Shown piece after piece: positions 1 to 8,640 of a DNA stretch of 49,644 bases. The stretch is taken from the NCBI RefSeq assembly GCF_010548275.1, contig NZ_JAAGLT010000045.1, positions 1 through 49,644 of the forward strand. Reading direction: 5' to 3'. The DNA is from Streptomyces sp. SID12488. GTDB lineage: Bacteria > Actinomycetota > Actinomycetes > Streptomycetales > Streptomycetaceae. The number at the start of each line of letters is the position of its first letter. Position 1 is the stretch's first letter. A program made the position numbers and the translations under genes. A model generated the notes under the pieces. The model was not told the DNA's origin and did no database searches. It saw only the letters and a program-made list of their open reading frames with translations.

Positions 1-109
1 TCGACACTCACATGATCACCGGGACCGTGCCTGTACTGCGTCCGCCCCTGCCCGAACCGGGACGTCCGACGCGACTCCCAACCAGCCCGGCGATCCGGAC
101 GAACCCCAA

Positions 110-916
110 TCACGCAACGCCCCCTGGATTCGTGGTCAGCTGCAGCAGGAGTGCTTTTGATCCGATCGTGGGGGTGATGTCACCGGAGGCTTCGATGGTG
201 ACACCTTGCTTTTCCGCGAGAGGAAGGAGTGTCTCGGTGGCCTCCTCCACGAACAGGGAAAGGTCGACACGTTCTCGGGAGAAGGACTTCTGGTTGGCGT
301 GGCTGAGCAGGAGCAGTGCTTCGGTGAGGTTGATCGCGCGGGTGTTGACGGCGTGGAGGCGATCGATGACTTCCCCGGCGTCGAAATTCGGATCGGTCCG
401 GGCCACGTCGAGAAGCGCCTTCGAGATCGCCAGCGGGGTACGCAACTCGTGAGAGGCATTGGCTGCGAATCTCTGCTGTTCGGCGACGTGTGCTTCCAGC
501 CGTGCGAGCATCGCGTCGAAGGCGTCGGCCAGTTCGCGGAACTCGTCCCTGCGGCCCGGCAGCCGGATCCGGTGGGAGAGCGATCGGTTCGTGGCCATAC
601 GTGTGGCGTCGGCGATCCGGGTCAGGGGGGCGAGCATACGACCGGCGAGGATCCATCCTCCGACGAGGCCGAACACCAGCAGGAATGCCAACACTGCGGC
701 TGCCCTCGGAGCGAAAAGGTGCAGGAGGTTGGACCGGACGGGAAAAACACCATTGTTGGACAGGCCATCGGGGACGATGAGTTTCGCACGGTCGGGGACG
801 TAACGCAGGAGGAACACCCACACCGCCGAGAGCAGCAGGACGCCGGCAAGCATCAGGAATCCGGCGTAGCTGAGGGCGAGTTTGAGGCGAACGCTCAACC
901 CGGATGCCCTATCCAC
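110..916 (-). pseudogene. Sensor histidine kinase, truncated (no ATPase domain)
   Basis: Membrane sensor kinase partner of the response regulator just upstream. The protein has two hydrophobic segments flanking a short extracytoplasmic loop, a HAMP-like linker (LAPLTRIADATRM) and a phospho-acceptor H-box (NASHELRTPLA). It stops after LLLQLTTN with a foreign tail PGGVA, so the N, G1 and G2 boxes of the HATPase domain are missing. None of the three frames in the remaining 110 bases resumes kinase sequence, so the gene was cut by a rearrangement rather than a point frameshift. I chose the GTG at 916 because it overlaps the regulator's stop (TAG at 909-911) and follows GAAGGGGACGAGC. The product should be unable to autophosphorylate. 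Identity as a kinase is secure; loss of function is inferred. Confidence 0.85.
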
Positions 917-1604
917 GCTCGTCCCCTTCGTGTCCGGCCCCCGGTTGCGTGTCGATGCGGTAGCCGACGCCCGGCACGGTGGCGATGATCCAGGGTTCGC
1001 CGAGCCGCTTGCGCAGTGCTGAGACGGTGATGCGGACGGCGTTGGTGAAGGGGTCGGCGTTCTCGTCCCACGCGCGTTCCAGCATTTCCTCCGCACTCAC
1101 GACACCGCCTTCGGCAGCGACCAGGACTTCGAGCACGGCGAACTGCTTCCTGGTCAGTGCCACGTAGCGACCGTCCCGGTAGACCTCTCTGCGGAACGGG
1201 TCCAACCGAAGACCTGCGATCTCCCGTACGGGCGGTCTGTTGTGGGCACGTCTGCGGTCGAGAGCTCTGAGCCTGAGCGCGAGCTCTCGGAGTTCGAAGG
1301 GTTTCGTGAGGTAGTCGTCGGCGCCGATTTCGAACCCGGAGGCCTTGTCGTCGAGGCGGTCGGCTGCGGTGAGCATGAGGATCGGCATGCCGCTGCCCGA
1401 GGCGACGATGCGTTCGGTGATCTCGTCACCGGACGGTCCAGGAATGTCTCGGTCAAGGACGGCGATGTCGTAGGTGCTGATGCTCAGCAGTTCCAGAGCG
1501 GTGTCGCCGTCACCCGCGATGTCGGCGGCGATCGCTTCCAGGCGTAGGCCATCGCGGATGGCTTCTGCCAGATAGGGCTCGTCCTCGACGATCAACACAC
1601 GCAT
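909..1604 (-). CDS. OmpR/PhoB-family response regulator
   Basis: DNA-binding response regulator of 231 aa. The receiver domain (about residues 1-118) has the acidic pair E7/D8, phospho-acceptor Asp51 (VLDRDIPG) and the conserved Lys in LTKPF. The C-terminal winged helix (about 130-225) ends with the typical VPGVGYRI. The ATG at 1604 puts MRVLIVEDEP at the N-terminus; a longer frame upstream to 1670 adds only low-complexity residues. It overlaps the kinase gene by 8 bases, a standard operon arrangement. Since the kinase has lost its catalytic domain, the regulator is now orphaned, constitutively unphosphorylated or served by another kinase (inference). Confidence 0.93.
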   Translation of the reverse strand: MRVLIVEDEPYLAEAIRDGLRLEAIAADIAGDGDTALELLSISTYDIAVLDRDIPGPSGDEITERIVASGSGMPILMLTAADRLDDKASGFEIGADDYLTKPFELRELALRLRALDRRRAHNRPPVREIAGLRLDPFRREVYRDGRYVALTRKQFAVLEVLVAAEGGVVSAEEMLERAWDENADPFTNAVRITVSALRKRLGEPWIIATVPGVGYRIDTQPGAGHEGDERG

Positions 1605-1691
1605 GCAGTTGATGCTACGAGCCGACGCATATCGTCGGCGTATCGAAAACCGCATACGCGCCGGCAACACCGCACTGCCTTGACTGGCAGC

Positions 1692-2099
1692 ATGGCTCGA
1701 ACCCCATCCTCACCACCGACACCGACCCGCCGGATTCACTGGCTTCTCGCCGTGGGCGTGAAAGCCGTCATCGCAGCGAGCACGGCGGCCCCCGGCTGCC
1801 GGTCGCAGAATTCCTCGGAGTCCTCTGCTGCACCAGCGCCGAAGTCCTCGGCCACACCACAGAATGTTCATCGCAGTGAGCACTCCGGTGTGCCTGACGA
1901 GGCGGTCATTGCCCGTCCCGACGACGTGACTGTCCTCCATTCCCAGTACGGGTCCGCACACCAGGCCGCCAAAGGAGTGGCCACCGCAGCGACGTCGCCT
2001 CACGTCAGCGATGCGATCGATCACGGTTGCCCGCGCATGTACGCCGCCCCCACCCAGGCCCCGAGGACGCGGCCGGCAGTGAACGAGGACAGACGATGA
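1692..2099 (+). CDS. Small hypothetical protein, possibly exported
   Basis: I do not recognise this 135-aa product. It has a basic N-terminus, one hydrophobic stretch (WLLAVGVKAVIAAS) and a Cys soon after it (AAPGC), which loosely resembles a signal peptide with a poor lipobox. The rest is rich in Ala, Pro and Ser. Support for translation comes from its stop TGA overlapping the ATG of the next gene (ATGA at 2096-2099), and it lies divergently 87 bases from the response regulator. No domain is visible, so it could also be a non-coding leader. Confidence is low. Confidence 0.35.
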   Translation: MARTPSSPPTPTRRIHWLLAVGVKAVIAASTAAPGCRSQNSSESSAAPAPKSSATPQNVHRSEHSGVPDEAVIARPDDVTVLHSQYGSAHQAAKGVATAATSPHVSDAIDHGCPRMYAAPTQAPRTRPAVNEDRR

Positions 2100-3211
2100 C
2101 GCAGGCGGACACGGCGGACACGGCGGACACGGCGGACACGGCGGACACGGCGGAGACCGGGCAGGGCGACGCCGACCACCGGGACAGCGGCCCAGGTACC
2201 TGGCGCGCGGGCATCCGACGGGCGATCCTCATCGGCTCCCACCGCGGGCCCTGGAAACGCGGCCCGGTACTCGCGGCAACGGCGCTGCTGCTGGGCCTGT
2301 TCATGCTGCTGCACGCGAGGATCCCGAACCGGATCGGGAATCTCGGCAGCCTGGTGGAGACCATCCTGCCGTGGTTCGGCCTCCTCATCCCGGTGCTGCT
2401 GGCCGGGGCGCTCTGGCGCCGCTCCGCCTCCGCGGTGGCCGCGCTGCTGCTGCCGGTCCTGGTGTGGCTGCACCTCTTCGGCGGGCTGCTCAGCGACAAG
2501 TCCCACGCGGGCAGTGATCTCGTCGTGGCCAGCCACAACGTCAACGCCAACAACCCCGACCCGGTCGGCACCGCCCGCGACCTGGCCGCCGCCGGCGCGG
2601 ACGTGCTGGCACTGGAGGAGATCACCCCGCAGGCGAAGCCGCTGTACGAGAGGGAACTGGCGAAGGCGTACCCGTACCACACGGTGCAGGGCACGGTCGG
2701 GCTGTGGAGCAAGCTGCCGCTGTCGGACACCCGGCCGGTCGACACCAGGATGGACGTCGGGCCGCTGGCGGACACCAAGCCGCTCGCCGTCAGGATGGCC
2801 TACACGCGGGCGCTGCGCACCACGGTGGCCACGGACCAGGGTCCGCTGGCGGTGTACGTGGCCCACCTGGGATCCGCACGGGTGAATCCCAGGGCGGGCT
2901 TCTGGACAGCCTCGCGGGACGGAGGCGCGCAGGCGCTCGGCAAGGCCATCGCCGCCGAGCCGAATGAGCGGTTGGTGCTGCTCGGCGACCTGAACGGCAG
3001 CATGGACGACCGCGCGTTCGACGGCATCACCTCACGGCTGCGCTCGACTCAGGATGCGTCCGGGAACGGCTTCGGCTTCAGCTGGCCGGCGAAGTTCCCG
3101 GTGGTGCGGATCGATCAGATCCTGGTCCGCGGCGTGAAGCCGGAGAGTTCGTGGTCGCTGCCGGCCACGGGCAGTGACCACCTGCCGGTGGCGGCCGGAA
3201 TCAGCTGGTGA
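2096..3211 (+). CDS. Membrane-anchored endonuclease/exonuclease/phosphatase family protein
   Basis: A 371-aa protein. Its N-terminus carries a repetitive acidic Ala-Asp-Thr tract, then three hydrophobic helices (about residues 60-135), then an extracytoplasmic EEP-fold domain. EEP motifs seen in order: SHNVN, the metal-ligand Glu in ALEE, the catalytic His in AHLGS, GDLNG, and the C-terminal GSDHLP. The family cleaves phosphodiester or phosphate-ester bonds with a divalent metal; the substrate is unknown. The ATG at 2096 follows GAGGACAG and overlaps the previous stop, suggesting translational coupling. A longer in-frame start at 2027 lacks a ribosome binding site. Confidence 0.88.
   Translation: MTQADTADTADTADTADTAETGQGDADHRDSGPGTWRAGIRRAILIGSHRGPWKRGPVLAATALLLGLFMLLHARIPNRIGNLGSLVETILPWFGLLIPVLLAGALWRRSASAVAALLLPVLVWLHLFGGLLSDKSHAGSDLVVASHNVNANNPDPVGTARDLAAAGADVLALEEITPQAKPLYERELAKAYPYHTVQGTVGLWSKLPLSDTRPVDTRMDVGPLADTKPLAVRMAYTRALRTTVATDQGPLAVYVAHLGSARVNPRAGFWTASRDGGAQALGKAIAAEPNERLVLLGDLNGSMDDRAFDGITSRLRSTQDASGNGFGFSWPAKFPVVRIDQILVRGVKPESSWSLPATGSDHLPVAAGISW
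2104..2157 (+). repeat. 9-bp tandem repeat encoding Ala-Asp-Thr
   Basis: Five perfect copies of GCGGACACG (2104-2148) followed by one diverged copy (2149-2157). It lies inside the N-terminus of the membrane EEP protein and encodes an (ADT)n tract. Being a multiple of three, slippage changes tract length without breaking the frame. Confidence 0.9.
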
Positions 3212-3553
3212 ACCTACGGTCAGGAGATTCGCAGCGGACTGGCCCAGCGCGACCGACGTGATCGAATACGCAGACCGGCACCCGATCGCCGACGGCTCGA
3301 CACCTCCGGCGCCCTGGCGCTGGGCGCGCACTGCACGGTGCTGTCCGGACGGGCCGACGTCACGCCCAGGACCGGCCGGTGCCCGGCCACCGACATTCGC
3401 GTGCTCCGGCAGTGCGGCGACGAGGGCTGGGCGGTGTACGCGGCGCCGGGGGTCGGCCAACAGGTCCGTGGCGAGCGCCGGGCGGTCGGCGTACGGCGAT
3501 TGCGGGCGGCGAGTAGGCCGCAACAGAGCCGACGCGGCGTAAGCCGGCAGGGG
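3212..3553. other. No recognisable gene
   Basis: Between the EEP gene and the hypothetical gene ending at 3554. Open frames exist on both strands, but none has a convincing start, ribosome binding site or family motif. It may be degraded coding sequence. Confidence 0.4.
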
Positions 3554-3979
3554 TCAGCCGTCGACAACCTGGGTGATGTCCTCCGGGTCCAGGCCGGTGA
3601 GTTGCGCGATGCGCTGCGCGGGAATTCCGGAGGTGAGCGCCCGGTGGACCAGGGACCGCCAGTCCTGGGTGGTGTCCCGGAAGCTGAGCAGCTCGGACTC
3701 CATGTCCGTCACGGAGCTGGGCGCGCAGGCCTGTTCCACCCGCACCGTCTCCTCCTCGCTCAGGGGGACTGGCAGGCGCTCCGCATCGTCAGGAATGAGC
3801 ACCTCGGCCCCGGACGGCACGATCCTGACGCATTCGGAGGAGGCGGGGACGCCGTGCGCGTGCAGCCATCCCAGCACTGCAGGAGTCTCGGCACACTCCA
3901 ACTCGCCGACAGTGGCCAGGGCCGCGCCCAGACGCGGATGACGCTCGGGAAGAACGAACAACAAGGCATCGTCGGCCAT
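3554..3979 (-). CDS. Hypothetical protein with possible C-terminal helix-turn-helix
   Basis: Not recognised by family. The 141-aa product begins MADDALLFVLPERHPR, is acidic, and ends with a segment (SGIPAQRIAQLTGLDPEDI) resembling a short helix-turn-helix of the kind that reads an A-x-x-x-G-Ls-x pattern. That suggests a small DNA-binding or adaptor protein, but the match is weak. Start choice is uncertain: the ATG at 3979 has GAGAG well upstream, and a GTG at 4015 would add 12 residues. It is convergent with the EEP gene. No signal peptide or membrane helix is visible. Confidence 0.6.
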   Translation of the reverse strand: MADDALLFVLPERHPRLGAALATVGELECAETPAVLGWLHAHGVPASSECVRIVPSGAEVLIPDDAERLPVPLSEEETVRVEQACAPSSVTDMESELLSFRDTTQDWRSLVHRALTSGIPAQRIAQLTGLDPEDITQVVDG

Positions 3980-4431
3980 GGTTGTGGCACCACTCTCTCG
4001 CAGAAACGTGAACACGAACGTGATGCCAATACCCTCGGAAGGGAGTCCGACCCCAAGTGAATCGCCAACTCGCCGGTGTTGATGGCCAAGCCCATCAACT
4101 CGTTGAGCAGGCTGACGACGTTGACGACGTTGACGTCGTCACGGGCGACACCGCGCGACCCGCGCCACCGGCCGCGCCTGCGAGCAAGTCACTGTCCGCT
4201 GCGGATCCTGAAGGTCGACGACGGCGGCCGCCGTCGTCTGAGAGGTGGCGGGCCTATCTGGACGCGGACGTGCACGAGGGCCGGCTACCGGACGGATTTC
4301 CTCCAAGCGGACGTGCTCGGTTCTGAACGGGCAGTGCTGCGAGGTGTGTTCGGGCCGCCACCGGCCTCCCGGCCCCGTACGGATCGCCGCTCATGGTTCA
4401 CGACTGTGGCGCCCCCTCAGGGAACGTGAAA

Positions 4432-4463
4432 GCCCCGACTGGACGGGGGAGACCAGCCGGGGC
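4432..4463. other. Imperfect stem-loop
   Basis: The arm GCCCCGACTGG (4432-4442) pairs with CCAGCCGGGGC (4453-4463) with one A-C mismatch around a 10-base loop. It could be a terminator for either direction or a structured RNA element. No U-tract follows, as is usual in Streptomyces. Confidence 0.45.
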
Positions 4464-4560
4464 GGTGTGGTGGTGGCGTGCGGAGGGCGGTCGCCTCGCG
4501 GCGGAGGGCTCCATGGGGCTTCAGCCGAACGATCTTCCCCATGGGCTATGGGTGAGGCCC

Positions 4561-4575
4561 GGGGACACTGTCCCC
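4561..4575. promoter_or_regulatory. Perfect 15-bp palindrome, candidate operator
   Basis: GGGGACACTGTCCCC has 7-base arms around a central C. It lies 308 bases upstream of the MFS start. Size and symmetry fit a dimeric repressor site, but no regulator is adjacent and its role is not established. Confidence 0.35.
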
Positions 4576-4882
4576 TCCGCAGCCACATACAGATGAACAG
4601 GTAACTACCCCTGCTTGTTCCGCAGTTGAGTCCGGGCATCATGTGACCTGGGGCACGCGCCCTCGTGAGACGAGGCGCCTCCGCGGTTTCGGCCGCGCGG
4701 CCGGGCGCATCTCGGTCCGCGTCAGCAATGTCACGGTCGCGGTGGAAGGACACCAGCTCATCGACGGCCAAGGTAGGCCAGGGCCCTGCCCACCCGAACC
4801 AGGCTCTTGCCGTCGCCTGGCAGTGGGCGGACGCACGCAGCATCTCAACTCTCCATCTCCCGAAGTCTGTTGGAGTAGCAGC

Positions 4883-6124
4883 ATGAGGAATCCGACCGCC
4901 GCCACCTACCGAGGGAGTCTCGCGGTTCCCCAGGCGAAACAGGTTCTCGCTCTCGGCGTCCTGAGCCGACTGCCCTCCGGCCTGATCCCGTTCTCCGTGC
5001 TGGTCTCCTTCACTCAGCACTACGGCATCGGGATCGCCGGCCTGGCTTCCGCCGCCCTGATGCTCGCCATCGCCCTCCCCGGCCCCGCCCGTGCACGATG
5101 GTGCTCCAGCCGTGGCCCCGCCATGGTCCTGCTCATGGCGCTGTCCAGTTTGGTGATGTTCGCCGCCGCGGTGGCGGCGATCAGCCTGAGTCGTTGGCAG
5201 GTTCCGCTCGCGCTCACTGCCGCGGCAGGCGCGTTGTTCCCGCCCCTGACTCCCAGTCTGCGGGCAGCCTGGTCCCGGTTGATGCCCGATAAACAGCACC
5301 TTCAGAGCATCCATGCGCTGGACTCGACCGTCGAGGAGCTGACGTTCGTCGTCGCCCCACTGCTGGGAACCGCTGCCATGGCGCTGACCGACGCCCGCTG
5401 GGTGCTCGTTTCCAGTGCGTTCCTCCTTGTGCCCGCAGCCCTGGGCCTCACCGGCGTGCTGCGTGCACTGCCTGACGTCGAGGTGGCTGCGGCGTCCAGC
5501 TCCGAGGCGGGAGCGCGGCACCGGTCGATCATTCGGACCCGTGACGGCCAGGGCATCACGATGCCCGTCATCGTCCTCGGGCTCTGCGGAGGCGGCCTGA
5601 CCGTCATCATCCCGGCTGCCGCCGCCGGCCACGGAAACGTCATCTCATCCGGCTACTCATTTGCCGCGTTCTCACTCGGCGGCCTCGTCGGCGGACTGGC
5701 CTACGGGCGCGGGAAGTGGAAGGCATCCCTGCGAACGCACTGCACGGCAGCCACGGGCGGACTCGTGGCGGGTGCGCTGCTGCTGGCCGCACTCTCACAA
5801 ACACCACTGACCATTCTGGCCGTCTTCTGTATCGGTCTTCCCATGACCCCGATCTTCGTGATCGCCTACCTCCTCGTCGACGAACGGATCGACCCCTCAC
5901 GGCACGCGGAAGCCAACGCCTGGCTCGGCTCGGGCTACAACCTGGGATCCGCAGCAGGCTCCGCACTCGGCGGTCAATTGCTCGCTCTCACGGGCCCCCG
6001 TCCGGTGGCCATCACCCTTGCCGGTTTAGCGCTCATCGCGACCGGCATCGCTCGACGACTACCGGATCAGCAGTCGTCGCCGGTCGGGAACGCGGTACCG
6101 AGGAGGCCGCAGTCTGAAGTCTGA
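4883..6124 (+). CDS. MFS-type transporter
   Basis: A 413-aa integral membrane protein with about 12 hydrophobic helices in two halves separated by a charged loop near residue 205 (EAGARHRSIIRTRDG). The layout and length fit a major facilitator superfamily efflux permease. The ATG at 4883 is preceded by GGAG at 4872-4875. The longer frame from 4643 adds arginine-rich sequence with no membrane character and is rejected. The substrate cannot be read from the sequence. The gene stands alone, with no adjacent regulator apart from the palindrome upstream. Confidence 0.85.
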   Translation: MRNPTAATYRGSLAVPQAKQVLALGVLSRLPSGLIPFSVLVSFTQHYGIGIAGLASAALMLAIALPGPARARWCSSRGPAMVLLMALSSLVMFAAAVAAISLSRWQVPLALTAAAGALFPPLTPSLRAAWSRLMPDKQHLQSIHALDSTVEELTFVVAPLLGTAAMALTDARWVLVSSAFLLVPAALGLTGVLRALPDVEVAAASSSEAGARHRSIIRTRDGQGITMPVIVLGLCGGGLTVIIPAAAAGHGNVISSGYSFAAFSLGGLVGGLAYGRGKWKASLRTHCTAATGGLVAGALLLAALSQTPLTILAVFCIGLPMTPIFVIAYLLVDERIDPSRHAEANAWLGSGYNLGSAAGSALGGQLLALTGPRPVAITLAGLALIATGIARRLPDQQSSPVGNAVPRRPQSEV

Positions 6125-6309
6125 CCCCAATGGGTGCTCATGACATGCGCCTCCTTCCTGGCGACGTGTCTGATCGGCGGGGTGGGCGGGACAGCGGTGT
6201 CAGTCGGCCAGCTGGTTGAGCTTGCGCGGCGTGGTGGGTCGTTGCACCAGTGTGTTGCCGGGCCGCTCATTTGGATCAAGGTCTGGCGGGGCTGCGATAC
6301 GGAAACGAC

Positions 6310-6332
6310 GTTTGTTCGCGCGGAATCGGTAC
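6310..6332 (+). promoter_or_regulatory. Candidate SigB-type promoter
   Basis: GTTTG, then 13 bases, then CGGTAC resembles the Streptomyces general-stress promoter pattern (GNNT, 14-16 bases, GGGTAC) with one weak position and slightly short spacing. It lies 45 bases before the glsB-like ATG and is conserved in the second copy, while nearby bases differ. Confidence 0.4.
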
Positions 6333-6376
6333 AGACGATGAACTGACACAGCCTTTATCTGGAAGCGGAGAAAACC

Positions 6377-6655
6377 ATGGGCATCATCGCGTGGATCGTC
6401 ATCGGCCTGCTCGCAGGCGTCATCGCCAAGGCTCTGATGCCGGGCAAGGACCCGGGCGGCATCATCATCACCATGCTCATCGGTATCGCCGGTGGTCTGC
6501 TTGGTGGCTGGCTCGGCAAGGTGATATTCGGCGTCGACTCCATCGACGGGTTCTTCGACATCTCGACCTGGATCGCCGCGATCGTCGGCTCCTTCATCCT
6601 GCTCGCCCTCTACCGCGTCGTCACCGGCAACCGGCATTCGAGCCGTCACGCCTGA
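6377..6655 (+). CDS. GlsB/YeaQ/YmgE-family stress membrane protein, copy 1
   Basis: A 92-aa protein with three hydrophobic helices and glycine-rich turns. Family hallmarks are the start MGIIAWIVIGLLAGVIAK, the PGKDPGG loop and IAGGLLGGWLGK. The family (also called transglycosylase-associated proteins) is induced by envelope or general stress; its biochemical role is unresolved. It ends in an Arg/His-rich cytoplasmic tail (NRHSSRHA). A GGAG ribosome binding site precedes the ATG. The protein encoded at 30594-30872 is identical. A strong stem-loop follows 33 bases after the stop. Confidence 0.93.
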   Translation: MGIIAWIVIGLLAGVIAKALMPGKDPGGIIITMLIGIAGGLLGGWLGKVIFGVDSIDGFFDISTWIAAIVGSFILLALYRVVTGNRHSSRHA

Positions 6656-6687
6656 CCTGCTGACGGCAATACGCGTGCGACGCGCTG

Positions 6688-6722
6688 GACGGCTCCCTCC
6701 TGTTCACAGGACGGGAGCCGTC
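6688..6722 (+). terminator. Rho-independent-type terminator after glsB copy 1
   Basis: GACGGCTCCC pairs perfectly with GGGAGCCGTC, with an inner TCCTG/CAGGA stem, a TTCA loop and one bulged C. It is conserved base for base at 30905-30939. There is no long U-tract, which is normal for this group. Confidence 0.8.
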
Positions 6723-6961
6723 AGCCTGCCGGAGGGAGTAACAAGCCATACGGGCTCGGCTATGTCGTGTGTTGTCTCGCGAGGAGTCTGCAAATCCAGT
6801 TGCTCGTCAAGCAGATGACTGTGCGGTTTGGTTACGGACTGCTGGAGTCGGCGCATTTGAGACGTTGCTCAACGAAGAAGCTGGTGTCGTTCCGGAGTTG
6901 AAGACTGCGATTCCGCTGGTCGGGGAGAGGGTCGGCGGTCCGGTGGGAATAGCGGCCCGTC

Positions 6962-7330
6962 GTGCTGTCGCTGTTCGAGAGATCGTGGATGCCGTCTCTG
7001 GTCTGGCTGTTGAAACAGAATGAGCTGGGTGCTCGCCGTCGTCTGGACGAGCTGCGGGATGAGCCCTACCGCGTCCAGGCCGAGCTGGCTGTGGCCGAGC
7101 GGGAATGGAACGAGCGGGCCATCGCCCGCTTGCGGGTCGACGAGGCGCCGACCCCGGCGGACGAGAGCGAGCAGGACCACGCCCGGACCGACCGGACTGC
7201 GCAGGTTGCCGAGGAGCGGACCGGAAGGACCTCCCCGGTGCCGGTGCCGGTTGCGGCGGAGCCGAAGTCGCAGGCGCCGGTGTGGGCGGGGCGGGGCGCT
7301 TGTTCGGACGGTAGCTGGAGCGGTTCCTGA
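6962..7330 (+). pseudogene. Truncated coiled-coil / winged-helix type hypothetical protein
   Basis: The frame encodes a charged, helix-forming segment (LGARRRLDELRDEPYR, ELAVAEREWNERAIAR) typical of a Streptomyces protein family I recall as having an N-terminal coiled coil followed by a winged-helix domain. Here the frame ends soon after the Pro/Val-rich linker, so the winged-helix part is missing. No good ribosome binding site is visible. Most likely a broken gene. The family assignment is from memory and the function is unknown. Confidence 0.45.
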
Positions 7331-7683
7331 TGACCTGTCTCGGTGAGAGACCGTCTGCCCCGGTCACCAGCGCTGAGGTCAGTTGCCGGGTTTCGGGTAG
7401 AGCTGGTTCAGCACCGCGAAGTCGCGTGACGGCGGGTGCAGGGGGAATTCCGGGTCGGACATGCAACTGTTGGTCGAGTTGTTCGTGACGCGGTGGCGTC
7501 CGCCGCCGGGGCATCCGTCGGTGTACCGGGGGTAGTAGGCGTCTACTTTGGTCGGAGCCCGCAGGCTGCCCTGAGCGAGCCGCTGAACGGTCGCTGAAGA
7601 CACCTACGGCGGCATGTGCAAGTCAATAGAGGCAGGGGTGAATCGGACGCTCGGGGCCCGAGCCGGGCGCACATCCTGATCGG
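7331..7683. other. No confident gene
   Basis: A minus-strand frame (7379-7603) ends in a plausible protein tail (PSRDFAVLNQLYPKPGN), but its start is arbitrary and I do not recognise it. It may be the 3' remnant of a lost gene. Confidence 0.3.
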
Positions 7684-8121
7684 TCACGTGGTTCGGAGAA
7701 CACGCGGCATCTCGGCCACCGTCGGCGGGGGAGATGGGTGGGCGCGTTCGTACTGTTCGTGCCAAGCCGTGATCGTGAAAAGGAGTGCAATGGCTGCCAC
7801 GAGCAGTTGGACCGCTCCTGCGAACGGATGCGCCGAGTACAGGAAGATCACGGCGATCACCAGCGCGCCCAGCGTGAACCCGCCGAGCCAGAGAATCGGA
7901 ACCCAGTCCATCGCCGGTGCCACGGGCTGCTCGTCCGCACGGCCCCAACCACGGATGATCGACGTCAGCCCCAGCAGAAGGGCGACCGGGATTTCGATGA
8001 GCAGCACGATCAGGCTTATGCAGCCACCCGCGAACCCGTCGCCTCGCGAGTCTGAATGCTTTGCAGGCCGGTAATCGTTGCCCGGCAAGCGCGGTTTACG
8101 CGAACTCGGCTCGAAGCGCAT
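7684..8121 (-). CDS. Small hypothetical membrane protein
   Basis: A 145-aa protein. A short basic cytoplasmic N-terminus (MRFEPSSRKPRLPGN) is followed by about three hydrophobic helices (GCISLIVLLIEIPVALLLG; ILWLGGFTLGALVIAVIFL; VQLLVAAIALLFTIT) and a polar tail. The ATG at 8121 is chosen because it starts the first compositionally sensible segment; the longer frame upstream is Arg/Pro-rich. Function is unknown. No neighbour suggests a role. Confidence 0.6.
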   Translation of the reverse strand: MRFEPSSRKPRLPGNDYRPAKHSDSRGDGFAGGCISLIVLLIEIPVALLLGLTSIIRGWGRADEQPVAPAMDWVPILWLGGFTLGALVIAVIFLYSAHPFAGAVQLLVAAIALLFTITAWHEQYERAHPSPPPTVAEMPRVLRTT

Positions 8122-8640
8122 GGACACACGCTCGTACGTTACGCCGTGCGCTGCATCACGGTTCACCAGCCCGAGACTGAGTCGTGGCCGAGCGGAGCAC
8201 CCCGCAGGCCTCCTGTGGTCTGCCCTGCGAACACCGGGCTGCACCACAATGAGGAGCCGGAAGGCTCGAGGATGGCCAGTTCGACGGTGCGGACGTGGGC
8301 ATCCCACTTGCTTGAGCGGTAGCCGATGCGGTGGGTGATGCCTTCATCGCTTTCCTGCCCGTGCTCGGCGTTGCACAGGCGCCGGCCTTCGTGGACAGGA
8401 GCATGTCGCCGAACGTCTTGACCATCGAGCGCGGCAGATGCCGGACTCACCGCAGCGAGAACGCCATCGGCTAGGGCATGCGGGGGCCGCACTGCCAGGT
8501 GCGGCCAACCGTACTGATCCCCTTCGCTACTCGACATCTCGAAGGCCAGCCGGTGGCCGCTCATCCATACATTCCACCAAGGCAGCTCAGGCTGCCCGTT
8601 CGTGTCCTTCTGCCAGACGCATTGTGTGGGGCGGATGCGG
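8122..8640. other. No recognisable gene
   Basis: About 520 bases between the small membrane protein and the 48-aa basic protein. Frames on both strands are Arg/Pro/Ala-rich shadows without starts or motifs. Confidence 0.4.

Larger units (their letters stand above)
3980..4882. other. Long stretch without confident gene; structured DNA
   Basis: About 900 bases with no gene I can support. Short frames near 4057-4430 give no family match. The part from 4430 to 4610 holds an imperfect stem-loop and a perfect palindrome (listed separately). The long minus-strand frame opposite the MFS gene is a shadow. The region could be control DNA or an excised mobile-element scar. Confidence 0.45.
6286..6758 (+). 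repeat. Duplicated block, copy 1 (glsB-like gene with promoter and terminator)
   Basis: A segment of about 470 bases matches 30501-30974 almost base for base. It includes a candidate promoter, the 92-aa gene and its terminator. Homology ends sharply on both sides. There are only two differences in the 279 coding bases, both synonymous; the short flanks differ more. Confidence 0.9.

Noticed and set aside
110..1096. Long N-terminal extension of the histidine kinase
   Set aside because: It would overlap most of the regulator's C-terminal domain; the GTG at 916 has a ribosome binding site and the normal overlap.
2104..2157. Repeat array as CRISPR or regulatory iteron
   Set aside because: Units are 9 bp with no spacers and lie in frame inside a gene; it encodes (ADT)n.
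4391..5632. Long minus-strand open frame (413 codons)
   Set aside because: It lies opposite the MFS gene and is Gly/Arg/Gln-rich without motifs; a shadow of high-GC codon use.
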